A stretch of 64,000 nucleotides of DNA from Ornithinibacillus salinisoli. GTDB lineage: Bacteria; Bacillota; Bacilli; Bacillales; Amphibacillaceae. The notes beneath the pieces are model-generated. The model made no database searches, was not told the DNA's origin, and saw only the letters and a list, made by a program, of their open reading frames with translations. A program made the translations under genes and the position numbers. The stretch lies in NCBI RefSeq assembly GCF_042682545.1, contig NZ_JBHUHQ010000021.1. One strand, written 5' to 3'. This document shows positions 43,190 through 51,965 of the stretch, in pieces (the stretch's first letter is position 1; each line of letters opens with the position of its first letter).

Positions 43190-44200
43190 ATGCTAAATGG
43201 TACTGTAGAACGCATCGCCAAGCATACATTTCTATACAGCTATGTAGTTAGTCAGCCGTTCGCAGTTTATGTAGATGCCTATCCAGTCCTTCAAAACAAA
43301 TTATTACTTGAAGCAGAGCAAATACAATATGGAGATCATGGTGAGTCTGTAAAAGTATTACAGCAAAAATTAAATAATTTATCCTACTACGATGATGAAA
43401 TTGACGGAGAACTTGGTATCTTAACAGAACATGCACTCAAAAAGTTTCAAAGGGCTCATAATATATCGATCTCTGGTCAAGCAGATAAGGAAACTATATA
43501 TGCTCTTATTCAAGTCGAAATAAAAGAACATATAAAGAAACTAGAACATTTAACTGAATCCATATATCCTGGAATGCACAGTGCGGATGTGAAAATAGTT
43601 CAGGAATCATTACAGTTTTTTGGTTATTATGAGGGTGAAATTGATGGAATGTATGGTCCGCTTACAAAAAAAGCTATTGAAGTGGCAGAGGATGAGCATG
43701 ATATTGATTTAACTAGTGAAATTACGGCAGAGTCTCTTACTACATTATACGAATCAGAGCAACAAGAGGTTGATGAAGAAATTAGTAATTCGTCATCAGC
43801 TAGTGAGAAGAAGGAAGTTCAGCAAGTTGAAGTGAAGAGTACTAACTATACAAGCGCAATTTCTGCTGCACAGGATTTAATCGGTACCCCATATGTATGG
43901 GGTGGTACTACACCAAGCGGCTTTGATTGTAGTGGATTTTTACAATACATTTTTAATCAAGAAAACATTTCAATCCCTCGTACTGTTAGTGATATATGGA
44001 ACTTCGGAACCCCTGTAGATTCACCTTCTGTAGGTGATATCGTATTTTTCGAGACATACAAACCAGGGCCATCTCATGCTGGTATTTATATAGGAGATGG
44101 AAAATTTATTCATTCCGGTTTATCTAACGGGGTTACGATTGATGAGCTTAATAGTTCCTATTGGAAACAAAGATACTTAGGTTCAAAGCGTATATATTAA
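43190..44200 (+). CDS. Peptidoglycan hydrolase with two PG-binding domains and an NlpC/P60 domain
   Basis: This 336-aa protein has two PG_binding_1 domains (about 42-105 and 118-180, with GDHGESVKVLQQKLNNLSYY and HSADVKIVQESLQFFGYY), a Ser/Glu-rich linker, and a C-terminal NlpC/P60 domain. The catalytic Cys is in PSGFDCSGFLQ and the His is in GPSHAGIYIGDG. It should cleave gamma-D-Glu/diaminopimelate peptide bonds. The N-terminus is only weakly hydrophobic and no clear signal peptide is visible, so the export route or the exact start is uncertain. Confidence 0.87.
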   Translation: MLNGTVERIAKHTFLYSYVVSQPFAVYVDAYPVLQNKLLLEAEQIQYGDHGESVKVLQQKLNNLSYYDDEIDGELGILTEHALKKFQRAHNISISGQADKETIYALIQVEIKEHIKKLEHLTESIYPGMHSADVKIVQESLQFFGYYEGEIDGMYGPLTKKAIEVAEDEHDIDLTSEITAESLTTLYESEQQEVDEEISNSSSASEKKEVQQVEVKSTNYTSAISAAQDLIGTPYVWGGTTPSGFDCSGFLQYIFNQENISIPRTVSDIWNFGTPVDSPSVGDIVFFETYKPGPSHAGIYIGDGKFIHSGLSNGVTIDELNSSYWKQRYLGSKRIY

Positions 44201-44208
44201 TTAAATTA

Positions 44209-44246
44209 TATGTTGAGGTAGACTTTTGTAAGTCTACCTCAACATA
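44209..44246 (+). terminator. Perfect 17-bp stem after the NlpC/P60 gene
   Basis: TATGTTGAGGTAGACTT is repeated in inverse as AAGTCTACCTCAACATA with a 4-nt loop. The T run after it is poor, so a role as an mRNA end-stabiliser is also possible. Confidence 0.7.
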
Positions 44247-44311
44247 TGCTATGAATGAAAAAAGCGAAAGTGACGAATAATAATCCTATCTTGATTAAAG
44301 GTGGGATGAAT

Positions 44312-44674
44312 ATGGCAGGGTTAATTGTTAAGTTACTGGTCTGTCCGATTGGTGTCATTGTTGCATCATGGATCTTTCCAAACGTATATTTTGAATACTG
44401 GTACCAGCCAATTGTATTGGGTGTAGTATTAGCCTTTATCGGATATTTTATGGAAGTTTTAATGCTCCGGGAGGATACAAACTGGCTTAGTACGTTTATG
44501 GATTTTATTGCCTCAGCTGTAATCGTATACTTTGGTGCAATGCTATTTTTTAACGCTGAAGTAACGTTTTGGGGTGCAGTATTAACTGCAGCATTATTGG
44601 CGGTCACAGAAATATTTCAGCATAATTGGTTAATACGCAGTGGACGAGCACGTAAAGAACCTGTACATGAATAA
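44312..44674 (+). CDS. DUF2512 membrane protein (YndM-like)
   Basis: About 120 aa from the ATG at 44312, 6 bases after AAAGGTGGG; longer in-frame starts at 44255 and 44306 fit that site less well. There are four membrane helices with the family-typical FPNVYFEYWYQPIVLG and REDTNWLSTFMDF. Function is unknown, and members are common in spore-forming bacilli. The terminator after it is shared with the convergent HD gene. Confidence 0.82.
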   Translation: MAGLIVKLLVCPIGVIVASWIFPNVYFEYWYQPIVLGVVLAFIGYFMEVLMLREDTNWLSTFMDFIASAVIVYFGAMLFFNAEVTFWGAVLTAALLAVTEIFQHNWLIRSGRARKEPVHE

Positions 44675-44718
44675 AGAAAAGCAGTAAATGGTGGATAACC
44701 ATATACTGCTTCTTTTTT
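44674..44718. terminator. Bidirectional terminator
   Basis: AAGAAAAGCAGTA and TACTGCTTCTTTTT, extended by ATGGT/ACCAT inside, pair between two convergent genes. Confidence 0.8.
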
Positions 44719-45307
44719 ACCATTCGTTCAAAAATTGTTGTAAATAATTCTCGAGGAAAACATGCCTTTCTTTTGCCATTCGTATCGCTGTTGGAGTGTG
44801 CATGAGTCCTTTTAATTTCAGTAGCTTATCATGAAAGTGTTGAATGGAAGTATGGTCTTTCATTTCATCATGATATATTAATTGTTTATTAGCCCCTCCA
44901 TAAGCAAAAGTTCTTGCGATCCCAATAGCCCCGATAGCATCCAATCGATCGGCGTCTTGCACTATTTTTCCTTCCAATGTTTTCGGTATATTTCCTTTAC
45001 TAAACGAGACATCTTGGATTGCTTGATGTATTTTTTCAATTTGTATTTCCGTTAATTGGATGGACTTTAGAAATTGATTCATTTCATCTATTGCCTTATT
45101 TGTATTTGCGAATAACTTTTTATCGCCTACATCATGTAACCAGGCTGCTGCTTCACAAATGAATTCATCTGCCGCTTCACTTAAAGAAATTTCCCTTGTC
45201 ATTCGAGCTACTCTCTTCATATGAAAATAATCATGTCCTGTGGAATCATCCGAAAAAAGTTGATAAACATAGCGCTCGATTTTTTGCAATTGGTCGTTTG
45301 AGTCCAT
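44717..45307 (-). CDS. ypgQ: HD-domain phosphohydrolase (YpgQ-like)
   Basis: This 196-aa protein has the HD metal-site residues in STGHDYFHMKRVA (His), AAWLHDVGDKK (His-Asp) and IVQDADRLDAIGAIGIAR (Asp). The last motif marks the YpgQ/YedJ subgroup, for which pyrophosphohydrolase activity on nucleotides has been shown in B. subtilis. The start overlaps the fhs stop (TAATG), so it is translated from the fhs transcript. Confidence 0.9.
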   Translation of the reverse strand: MDSNDQLQKIERYVYQLFSDDSTGHDYFHMKRVARMTREISLSEAADEFICEAAAWLHDVGDKKLFANTNKAIDEMNQFLKSIQLTEIQIEKIHQAIQDVSFSKGNIPKTLEGKIVQDADRLDAIGAIGIARTFAYGGANKQLIYHDEMKDHTSIQHFHDKLLKLKGLMHTPTAIRMAKERHVFLENYLQQFLNEW

Positions 45308-46977
45308 TAAAATAATCCGACTGCCTTTCCGTCTTCTGTAACGTCCATATTTAATGCTGCTGGTTTTTTCGGTAAGCCTGGCATTGTCATAACATCACCA
45401 GTCAAGACAACTAGAAAACCAGCTCCTACTGAAGGACGTATTTCCCTAATACTAATGGTAAATCCATTTGGTCTTCCTAATAAAGAAGGGTCATCAGATA
45501 AGGAATATTGTGTTTTCGCCATACATATTGGGAATTGGTCCCAGCCTTGTTGTTCATAGAATGATATTTGCTTTCTTGCTTTTGCAGAAATATCTATATC
45601 GTCAGCACCATACACTTTTTGAGCTATTTTTCGTATTTTAACATCGATCGAATCGTGTAAATCATACATCCGGTTAAAATTTCTCTCCTTGGATTCGGTT
45701 TGCTGAATTACTTTTTCAGCTAATTCTATCCCACCTTCTCCACCATTTGCCCATACTTCCGTAAGTGCGACGTTAATATTACGTGATTCACACCAGGATT
45801 TAATCGTTTCGGTTTCAGCTTCCGTATCGGTAGGAAATTTATTAATTGCAATAACAAATGGAAGTCCAAATGACTCAATCGTTTCCACATGCTTTTCTAA
45901 ATTTTTCATCCCATTTTTAAGGGCATCGATATTCTCATTCGTTAAATTATCTTTCGGTACTCCTCCGTGCATTTTTAACGCTCTTACCGTCGCTACGATT
46001 ACGACAGCATCTGGTTCAAAATCACCTGCACGAGTTTTAATGTCAAGGAATTTTTCAGCTCCTAAATCAGCACCAAATCCAGACTCTGTGACAACATAAT
46101 CCCCTAATTTAGCTGCTGTTTTAGTTGCCATTAAACTGTTACATCCATGTGCGATATTAGCAAACGGTCCACCATGAATAATGGCTGGTGTATTTTCCAT
46201 CGTCTGAACAAGATTCGGCTTCATCGCATCTTTTAGTAATAAAACGAGAGCACCTTCAACTTTTAAATCCTTCACTGTAACTGGTTTTTCGTCATATGTA
46301 TAGCCAATTACAATATTTGATATTCTTGCTTTTAAATCTTTAAGATCTTTTGCTAAACAAAGGATGGCCATGATTTCTGATGCCACTGTTATATTAAATC
46401 CATCCTCACGTGGTACACCACGTAACGGCCCACCTAGACCAACAACAATCTGCCTTAGCGCACGATCGTTCATGTCCATTACTCGCTTCCATTCAATTCT
46501 TCTAGGGTCAATATTCAATTCATTACCACGGTGTATATGGTTATCAATCATTGCTGCCAGCGCATTATTTGCACTTGTTATCGCATGCAAATCCCCAGTG
46601 AAATGCAAATTGATGTCTTCCATAGGGAGAACTTGCGAATAACCACCACCAGCCGCTCCTCCTTTAATCCCCATCACTGGCCCTAAAGACGGTTCCCGTA
46701 GAGCGATAACCGCTTTCTTTCCTATATTATTCAACGCTTGTCCAAGACCAACAGTGACTGTTGATTTTCCTTCTCCAGCTGGGGTAGGATTAATTGATGT
46801 TACTAAAATAATCTTCCCATTTGGCTTATGAGCTAATTTCTCAACTAATTGATCAGAAAGTTTTGCCTTTGTATGACCATAGGGTTCCCAATCGTTTTCT
46901 GATAGACCAAGACCTTCTGCAATCTCCCTTATTGGTTTTAACTTCGCTTGTTGCGCTATTTCGATATCTGTCAGCAA
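45307..46977 (-). CDS. fhs: Formate-tetrahydrofolate ligase
   Basis: This 556-aa enzyme makes 10-formyl-THF from formate, THF and ATP. The P-loop is TPAGEGKSTVTVGLG, and the family signatures REPSLGPVMGIKGGAAGGGY and a late GVPKDNL segment are present. The start is TTG at 46977 with AAGGAGG upstream. Together with thyA and dfrA about 3 kb away it serves one-carbon metabolism. A partial CcpA-like site (TGAAAGCGCTTA, about 47060-47071 reverse) lies upstream, but it mismatches the consensus end. Confidence 0.96.
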   Translation of the reverse strand: MLTDIEIAQQAKLKPIREIAEGLGLSENDWEPYGHTKAKLSDQLVEKLAHKPNGKIILVTSINPTPAGEGKSTVTVGLGQALNNIGKKAVIALREPSLGPVMGIKGGAAGGGYSQVLPMEDINLHFTGDLHAITSANNALAAMIDNHIHRGNELNIDPRRIEWKRVMDMNDRALRQIVVGLGGPLRGVPREDGFNITVASEIMAILCLAKDLKDLKARISNIVIGYTYDEKPVTVKDLKVEGALVLLLKDAMKPNLVQTMENTPAIIHGGPFANIAHGCNSLMATKTAAKLGDYVVTESGFGADLGAEKFLDIKTRAGDFEPDAVVIVATVRALKMHGGVPKDNLTNENIDALKNGMKNLEKHVETIESFGLPFVIAINKFPTDTEAETETIKSWCESRNINVALTEVWANGGEGGIELAEKVIQQTESKERNFNRMYDLHDSIDVKIRKIAQKVYGADDIDISAKARKQISFYEQQGWDQFPICMAKTQYSLSDDPSLLGRPNGFTISIREIRPSVGAGFLVVLTGDVMTMPGLPKKPAALNMDVTEDGKAVGLF

Positions 46978-47139
46978 TGTTAATCCTCCTTTTTCTATTT
47001 CGATATAATTAGTTTAACGTATAATGCATAATTTGAACATATTATTGGCACACTTTTAATAAGCGCTTTCATTAGAAAGTGGCTTAATTTATTTAGACTT
47101 AGCTTGATGTGATAATTCAGGCAATTTCGTTTATATATC

Positions 47140-47168
47140 TTGACTGACACAATAAAATAAGCTATATT
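47140..47168 (+). promoter_or_regulatory. SigA promoter upstream of cspB
   Basis: TTGACT, a 17-bp spacer and TATATT predict transcription starting near 47175, about 155 bp before the cold shock gene. Only the hairpin at 47203-47267 lies between. Confidence 0.65.
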
Positions 47169-47174
47169 AAACAC

Positions 47175-47267
47175 AAGCAAAGAAGATTTGGGTCATGAAA
47201 AAGCGGTAGCTTCTATAGAAGTGGATGAAAATTGATCCAACCTTCTATCAGAGGTTGCCTTTTTTTA
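47175..47267 (+). ncRNA. Candidate small RNA or attenuated cspB leader
   Basis: This is the predicted transcript from the promoter at 47140-47168 to a strong intrinsic terminator. In the hairpin, GGTAGCTTCTATAGAAG and GGAT (47205-47226) pair with ATCC and CTTCTATCAGAGGTTGCC (47235-47259), followed by eight T residues. No reading frame with a start site is inside. It is either a free RNA of about 93 nt or a leader controlling cspB by termination. Confidence 0.5.
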
Positions 47268-47330
47268 TTTCTTTTTATCTGATTTGTATTAACACGTTTT
47301 ACGTGAAAGTTTTTAGGAGGAATAATTTAC

Positions 47331-47531
47331 ATGGAAAACGGAGTAGTAAAATGGTTCAACGCAGAAAAAGGTTATGGCTTCATCCAATTGGAAGAAGGAA
47401 ATGATGTATTTGTACATTATTCTGCTATCCAAGGAGAAGGATTTAAAACATTAGAAGAAGGTCAAGAAGTATCCTTTGAAATCGTTGAAGGTGAACGTGG
47501 TCCACAAGCAGCTAATGTTACGAAAAATTAA
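47331..47531 (+). CDS. csp: Cold shock protein (CspB/CspD type)
   Basis: This 66-aa single cold-shock domain has both RNA-binding motifs: RNP1 KGYGFIQ and RNP2 VFVHY. The length and acidic composition are as in B. subtilis CspB-D, which bind single-stranded RNA and DNA and act as RNA chaperones. AGGAGG lies 10 bases before the ATG. The roughly 155-nt 5' untranslated region is long, as for cold-shock mRNAs, and contains a terminator. Confidence 0.95.
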   Translation: MENGVVKWFNAEKGYGFIQLEEGNDVFVHYSAIQGEGFKTLEEGQEVSFEIVEGERGPQAANVTKN

Positions 47532-47599
47532 AGCGAAACTTCATTCAGTGGAGGTCCTATTGTCCCTACATGTGGGATAAATAACGATGCAATATAAAT

Positions 47600-47632
47600 A
47601 GCGGTAATCCATAGCAGATTACCGCTTTTTTT
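47600..47632. terminator. Terminator of the cold shock gene
   Basis: AGCGGTAATC and GATTACCGCT pair over a 7-nt loop, followed by seven T residues. It also lies at the end of the convergent ypbQ gene. Confidence 0.85.
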
Positions 47633-47641
47633 GTTGTCTAA

Positions 47642-48163
47642 TTAAGGCTTTGATAAAGTAGCTTTTGTTAATGCCTTTTCTTCACTTGGAACCCTAATTT
47701 TCAGCAATAAGATGTGAAGTATTGGGAATATAATAGCAGAGAAATAAGCACCTAGTAACATGGGTATCGTAAATAGCTCAATGGCAACGATGATATAATT
47801 CGGGTGTTTTACATACTTATACGGTCCCTTCCGAATTAACGCAACTCTTGGAAGAACTATTATTTTTGTATTCCAAAATCTGCCGAGCGAATAGATGCAC
47901 CATATTCTCCCAAATTGAGCTACGATAAAGATGAAAAATAGAAAATAGTTGAGTTGATGGCTCGGTCTTCCATTAATCATGACTTCAACTACCGTAGTGA
48001 TAAAAAATAAACCATGTAAATATATAAACCATTTGTAGTGTTCTTCTCCTCTTTCAACCCCTCCTCTTGCTTTCATCCATTTTTCATTACTTTTCGCAAT
48101 GAATAATTCAACGATACGTTGACAAATAATGCATATAATTAGAATCCACATCCAAGTAGTCAT
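47642..48163 (-). CDS. bpsB: Isoprenylcysteine-type O-methyltransferase (BpsB/YpbQ)
   Basis: About 173 aa if started at the ATG at 48163 (GGAATGG upstream); an in-frame ATG at 48178 would overlap the synthase gene by 13 bp. Four to five membrane helices and the ICMT-type motif KYVKHPNYIIVAIELF are present. In B. subtilis YpbQ (BpsB) methylates the alkylpyrones made by the adjacent type III polyketide synthase. The gene pair here has the same order. Confidence 0.85.
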   Translation of the reverse strand: MTTWMWILIICIICQRIVELFIAKSNEKWMKARGGVERGEEHYKWFIYLHGLFFITTVVEVMINGRPSHQLNYFLFFIFIVAQFGRIWCIYSLGRFWNTKIIVLPRVALIRKGPYKYVKHPNYIIVAIELFTIPMLLGAYFSAIIFPILHILLLKIRVPSEEKALTKATLSKP

Positions 48164-48165
48164 GT

Positions 48166-49254
48166 TTATCCATTCCATTCTAACAATAATAATTCGGAAC
48201 TAAATCCCGGTCCTAGAGCTGATATAACGCTTTTTTCTTTCGCATTTATGTTCTGCTTCATCCATTCAAGAAGTACGTAAATCACTGTTGGTGATGACAT
48301 ATTACCGTGATTTGCTAACACTTTATGTGAATATGTTAACTTACTTTGGGGAATCTTCAATGCATGTTCCATAGCATCTAATACTTTTTTTCCCCCTGGA
48401 TGAGCAATAAAGGAGTTAATTTGGTTAGGCGATACATTATTTTCTTCTAAAAATTGTTCCACATGGTTTTTCCAGATCGTTTTTACTTGAGCTGGAATAC
48501 TTTTAGAAAAAACGACTTCAAATCCATGATCTGTTATTTTCCACCCCATAATGGATGTACTGTTTCTGTTCGTATATGAACTGGTTTCCAATATCTTTGG
48601 AAGATTTCTATAATGAGATGAAAGATATGGTGATTCTTCCCCAGCTAATAAGACAGCACTTATTCCATCTCCGAACAACGCTGTCCCCACTAAGTTACTC
48701 TTTTTCATATCATGTTTCTGGAAGGTTAAGCTACATAATTCACAACATACAACTAATACTGTTTTATCTGGATGTGCAACAATCCAATCGTATGCACGTG
48801 ATAATCCGATTGCTCCTCCTGCACAGCCCAATCCCCATAATGGCATCCGTGAAATATTCGAGCGAAAAGGACGTTCATTCATGATGTGCACATCTATCGA
48901 TGGAGTAGCGATACCAGTACTAGAAACGTAAATAATCATATCGATTGCTTCATAAGGAACATCCCGCCTTAAAAATTCCCTATTCATTAAACAATGATCG
49001 ATTGCTTCTAAGGCATAAGAAACTGCTAGAGTTGCATAAAGACTATTCTTTTCTTCAAAACTGTGATCATTCATAAACCATTCTTCATCTACGACAAACT
49101 GCCTTTGTTTAATTTCAGCATGATCAAAAACTGGCAGCAAACGCTCCACTTCTCTTTTGGAATATGTAAATATATTTTCAACTAATCCTTTTATTTTATT
49201 CTGCATTACATTATATTTAGGAATCCCTAAGCCAACCGAACAAATATAAGCCAT
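48166..49254 (-). CDS. bpsA: Type III polyketide synthase, chalcone synthase-like (BpsA/BcsA)
   Basis: This 362-aa protein carries the thiolase-fold catalytic triad of chalcone synthases: Cys144 in LWGLGCAGGA, His in FIAHPGGKKVL and Asn in LANHGNMSSP. In B. subtilis, BpsA makes long-chain triketide alkylpyrones from acyl-CoA and malonyl-CoA. The pair with the membrane methyltransferase predicts alkylpyrone methyl ethers in the membrane. GGTGAGGA lies just before the ATG. Confidence 0.92.
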   Translation of the reverse strand: MAYICSVGLGIPKYNVMQNKIKGLVENIFTYSKREVERLLPVFDHAEIKQRQFVVDEEWFMNDHSFEEKNSLYATLAVSYALEAIDHCLMNREFLRRDVPYEAIDMIIYVSSTGIATPSIDVHIMNERPFRSNISRMPLWGLGCAGGAIGLSRAYDWIVAHPDKTVLVVCCELCSLTFQKHDMKKSNLVGTALFGDGISAVLLAGEESPYLSSHYRNLPKILETSSYTNRNSTSIMGWKITDHGFEVVFSKSIPAQVKTIWKNHVEQFLEENNVSPNQINSFIAHPGGKKVLDAMEHALKIPQSKLTYSHKVLANHGNMSSPTVIYVLLEWMKQNINAKEKSVISALGPGFSSELLLLEWNG

Positions 49255-49493
49255 TTCCTCACCCTAATTCATTTTTACGTTTTATTTTGCCCGATAATTT
49301 CTTAAATATTACGATTTTATTCACGTAGTATTCACAAACTTAATTAACAAAAAGGTTAGAAAAACCCAGAAAATCAGTCGTATAAAGGGAATTGAACAAA
49401 TTGTGAAACGTATGAAATTAGAATAATTTTGGTTTGCAAATTGTGTATGATGAAAGCAGATACAGAATCTATTTTAAAAGGAGTTGAAAAACC

Positions 49494-49646
49494 ATGAGTG
49501 GTAGGCTTCAAGAAAACAAACAGCAAGAAGCAACCCGGAAAAAAGAGAACCCTAGTCTAAAAGGTACTTTTATATCGGTCATGTTATTAGGAGCTTTTTT
49601 AATTCTTACTTGGGTTGGAGCATTCACATTATTTTTATCTAGATAA
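49494..49646 (+). CDS. Cytochrome c oxidase subunit IIa, 50 aa
   Basis: This small protein has a polar N-terminus and one membrane helix (about 23-48, GTFISVMLLGAFLILTWVGA). Its position 26 bp before the subunit II gene of a ba3-type oxidase and its length fit subunit IIa, the short helix replacing the first helix of classical subunit II. AAGGAG precedes the ATG. It is easily missed because of its size. Confidence 0.82.
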   Translation: MSGRLQENKQQEATRKKENPSLKGTFISVMLLGAFLILTWVGAFTLFLSR

Positions 49647-49672
49647 ACTGTATGAAGTGAGGAGTGAAATAC

Positions 49673-50176
49673 ATGCATATACACAAATTTGAAAAAATAT
49701 GGCTTATATTTGGTATCGGTTCCTTAATAGCCTTTCTACTTATTCTTGGTTATGGAGCCTTTTGGAAAGGTACTCATCCGCAAAGTCACGGAGTTACGAT
49801 TGATCCTAACAATATTGAAGCACATGAAGCATTTCAACCAGATAATTTAGGTTTAACAAAAGTTGACGATGATAAATACATTGTAAACATTGTCGCTTCT
49901 GCATTTAATTATAATTTAGGAACAGATGATAACGGATCACCAGTAAAAAATATTCGTATACCTAAAGGTGCTACCGTATTATTTCAAGTTACAACTTCAG
50001 ATGTAGTACATGGATTTAATGTAGCAGGTACAAATGTAAACATGATGGCAGAGCCTGGTTATATTAGTAGTCTTGAAACTGTTATGAAAAAAGCCGGAAC
50101 ATTTACTATCGTATGTAATGAATATTGTGGCATGGGTCATCACATGATGTATGCCACAGTGGAGGTGTATGAATAA
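49673..50176 (+). CDS. ba3-type cytochrome c oxidase subunit II
   Basis: About 167 aa from the ATG at 49673, with GAGGAG 9 bases upstream; a GTG at 49664 overlaps that site. It has one N-terminal membrane helix (about 10-32) and a cupredoxin domain with the CuA ligands DVVHGFNV (His) and CNEYCGMGHHMM (two Cys, His, Met). It takes electrons from cytochrome c. The stop and the next start overlap (TAATG). Confidence 0.92.
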   Translation: MHIHKFEKIWLIFGIGSLIAFLLILGYGAFWKGTHPQSHGVTIDPNNIEAHEAFQPDNLGLTKVDDDKYIVNIVASAFNYNLGTDDNGSPVKNIRIPKGATVLFQVTTSDVVHGFNVAGTNVNMMAEPGYISSLETVMKKAGTFTIVCNEYCGMGHHMMYATVEVYE

Positions 50177-51864
50177 TGGCATTACGAAAGCTTGTTAACT
50201 CCAATTCAAATCAAGTTGAAAATTTACCTATTACAAAATCTGAATCAAAATTATATATGTCGTTTATGTATGTAGCATTTATTTCACTATTCATTGGTGG
50301 ATTGATGGGTCTTCTACAGGTATTTGTAAGGTCTGGAAAACTTACACTACCGTGGGGAATAGATTATTACCAAGTGTTGACTGTACACGGTGTCATTCTT
50401 GGACTTGTTTTAACAACCTACTTTATTATAGGTTTCCATTTCTCTTTATTGGGTAAAACAGTAGGGATTTCTGATAAGCAACGGAAAGTTGCATGGTTAG
50501 CGTTTGGAATCATGGTAATCGGTACAATTATGACAGCAACTACGATATTACTAGGAAAAGCAAGTGTGTTATATACATTCTATGCTCCATTAAAGGCTCA
50601 TCCCGCTTTTTACATCGGATTGGCTCTTGTTGTAGTAGGGAGTTGGATTGCCGGCTTTGTAAACTGGTGTCAGCTATATGTGTGGAAGAAATCACACCCA
50701 AAAGAAAAATCACCTTTATTAGCATTTATGGTTACAATTAATACATTACTATGGTTTATCGCTTCACTAGGTGTTGCAGCAACGGTACTTATTCAATTTA
50801 TTCCTTGGTCATTAGGTTTTGCTGAAACAATTAATGTACTAGTAAGTAGAACATTATTTTGGTATTTTGGACATCCGTTAGTATATTTCTGGTTATTACC
50901 TGCGTACATGGCATGGTATGCGATTATCCCGAAAATAATCGGCGGAAAAATTTTTAGTGATTCTCTAGCAAGAATGTCTTTTATCTTATTTTTGTTTTTC
51001 TCCATACCGGTTGGATTTCATCATCAATTAGTTGAGCCAGGAATTGATGCAACTTGGAAATTTATTCAAGTTGCACTAACATTCATGGTAGTAATTCCGA
51101 GTTTAATGACAGCATTCTCTATGTTTGCTACATTTGAAATTACCGGACGGAGAAAAGGCTTCGGTGGATTGTTTGGTTGGTTCAAACATTTACCTTGGAA
51201 GGATGTTCGTTTTCTAGCTCCTTTTATAGGTATGCTTGCATTTATTCCAGGTGGAGCTGGCGGTCTAATTAATGCTTCCCATCAAATGAATGCAGTCGTT
51301 CATAATACCATATGGGTTACCGGACACTTTCATTTAACAGTAGCAACAACGGTTATGTTAACATTTTTCGGTATTTCATATTGGCTAATTCCACATCTTA
51401 CTGGCAGGACATTAACCCCGAAGATAAATAGATTAGGGATCATTCAGACGATTTTTTGGACAGTAGGAATGACTATCATGTCAGGTGCTATGCATATACA
51501 AGGGCTTCTTGGTGCACCTCGTCGATCCTCTTATTCAGAATATGGAGGTGGTGAGCAAGTTACAGAATGGATAGGTTATCAAATGGCTCAAGCTATTGGT
51601 GGAACAATCCTTTTCATTGGTATTATTTTAATGGTGTATATATTTATTAAATTAACATTTTTTGCTCCAAAAGGGGTTCAAGAATTTCCTATTGCGGAAG
51701 AAGAGGAAGACGCACAACCAACCCCTCTATTCTTTGAGAATTGGAAGCTATGGATTGCGATAACAATCGCATTAATATTGTTTGCATATACCATACCATT
51801 TGTAGATATTATTCAAAATTCACCACCAGGGTCTGTACCATTTGACTGGCCAATTGGCAATTAA
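50176..51864 (+). CDS. ba3-type cytochrome c oxidase subunit I
   Basis: This 562-aa protein has about 13 membrane helices. Haem and copper ligands are seen in LTVHGVILGL (His), FGHPLVYFWLLPAY (the cross-linked His-Tyr region), FHHQLVEPG (two CuB His) and VTGHFHLTV (haem a3 and haem b His). The pattern is that of the B-type (ba3) oxidases with high oxygen affinity. Only subunits IIa, II and I are encoded, with no subunit III and no assembly genes nearby. The operon ends before a repeat element. Confidence 0.95.
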   Translation: MALRKLVNSNSNQVENLPITKSESKLYMSFMYVAFISLFIGGLMGLLQVFVRSGKLTLPWGIDYYQVLTVHGVILGLVLTTYFIIGFHFSLLGKTVGISDKQRKVAWLAFGIMVIGTIMTATTILLGKASVLYTFYAPLKAHPAFYIGLALVVVGSWIAGFVNWCQLYVWKKSHPKEKSPLLAFMVTINTLLWFIASLGVAATVLIQFIPWSLGFAETINVLVSRTLFWYFGHPLVYFWLLPAYMAWYAIIPKIIGGKIFSDSLARMSFILFLFFSIPVGFHHQLVEPGIDATWKFIQVALTFMVVIPSLMTAFSMFATFEITGRRKGFGGLFGWFKHLPWKDVRFLAPFIGMLAFIPGGAGGLINASHQMNAVVHNTIWVTGHFHLTVATTVMLTFFGISYWLIPHLTGRTLTPKINRLGIIQTIFWTVGMTIMSGAMHIQGLLGAPRRSSYSEYGGGEQVTEWIGYQMAQAIGGTILFIGIILMVYIFIKLTFFAPKGVQEFPIAEEEEDAQPTPLFFENWKLWIAITIALILFAYTIPFVDIIQNSPPGSVPFDWPIGN

Positions 51865-51965
51865 ACATGAAGAGAATGGGACATAACTTAAACCTTTGAC
51901 TCTAAATACGATCGATTATAAAGTTTAGGAATTTACTTTTTCAACAGTAAGACATTCATTCTTAG

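Noticed and set aside
47057..47072. CcpA (cre) site upstream of fhs
   Set aside because: TGAAAGCGCTTA fits the first half of the consensus, but the final CA is replaced by TT; it is too weak to annotate.
46995..47180. 61-codon minus-strand frame upstream of fhs
   Set aside because: It overlaps the promoter region of the cold shock unit, and no start site or family pattern is seen.
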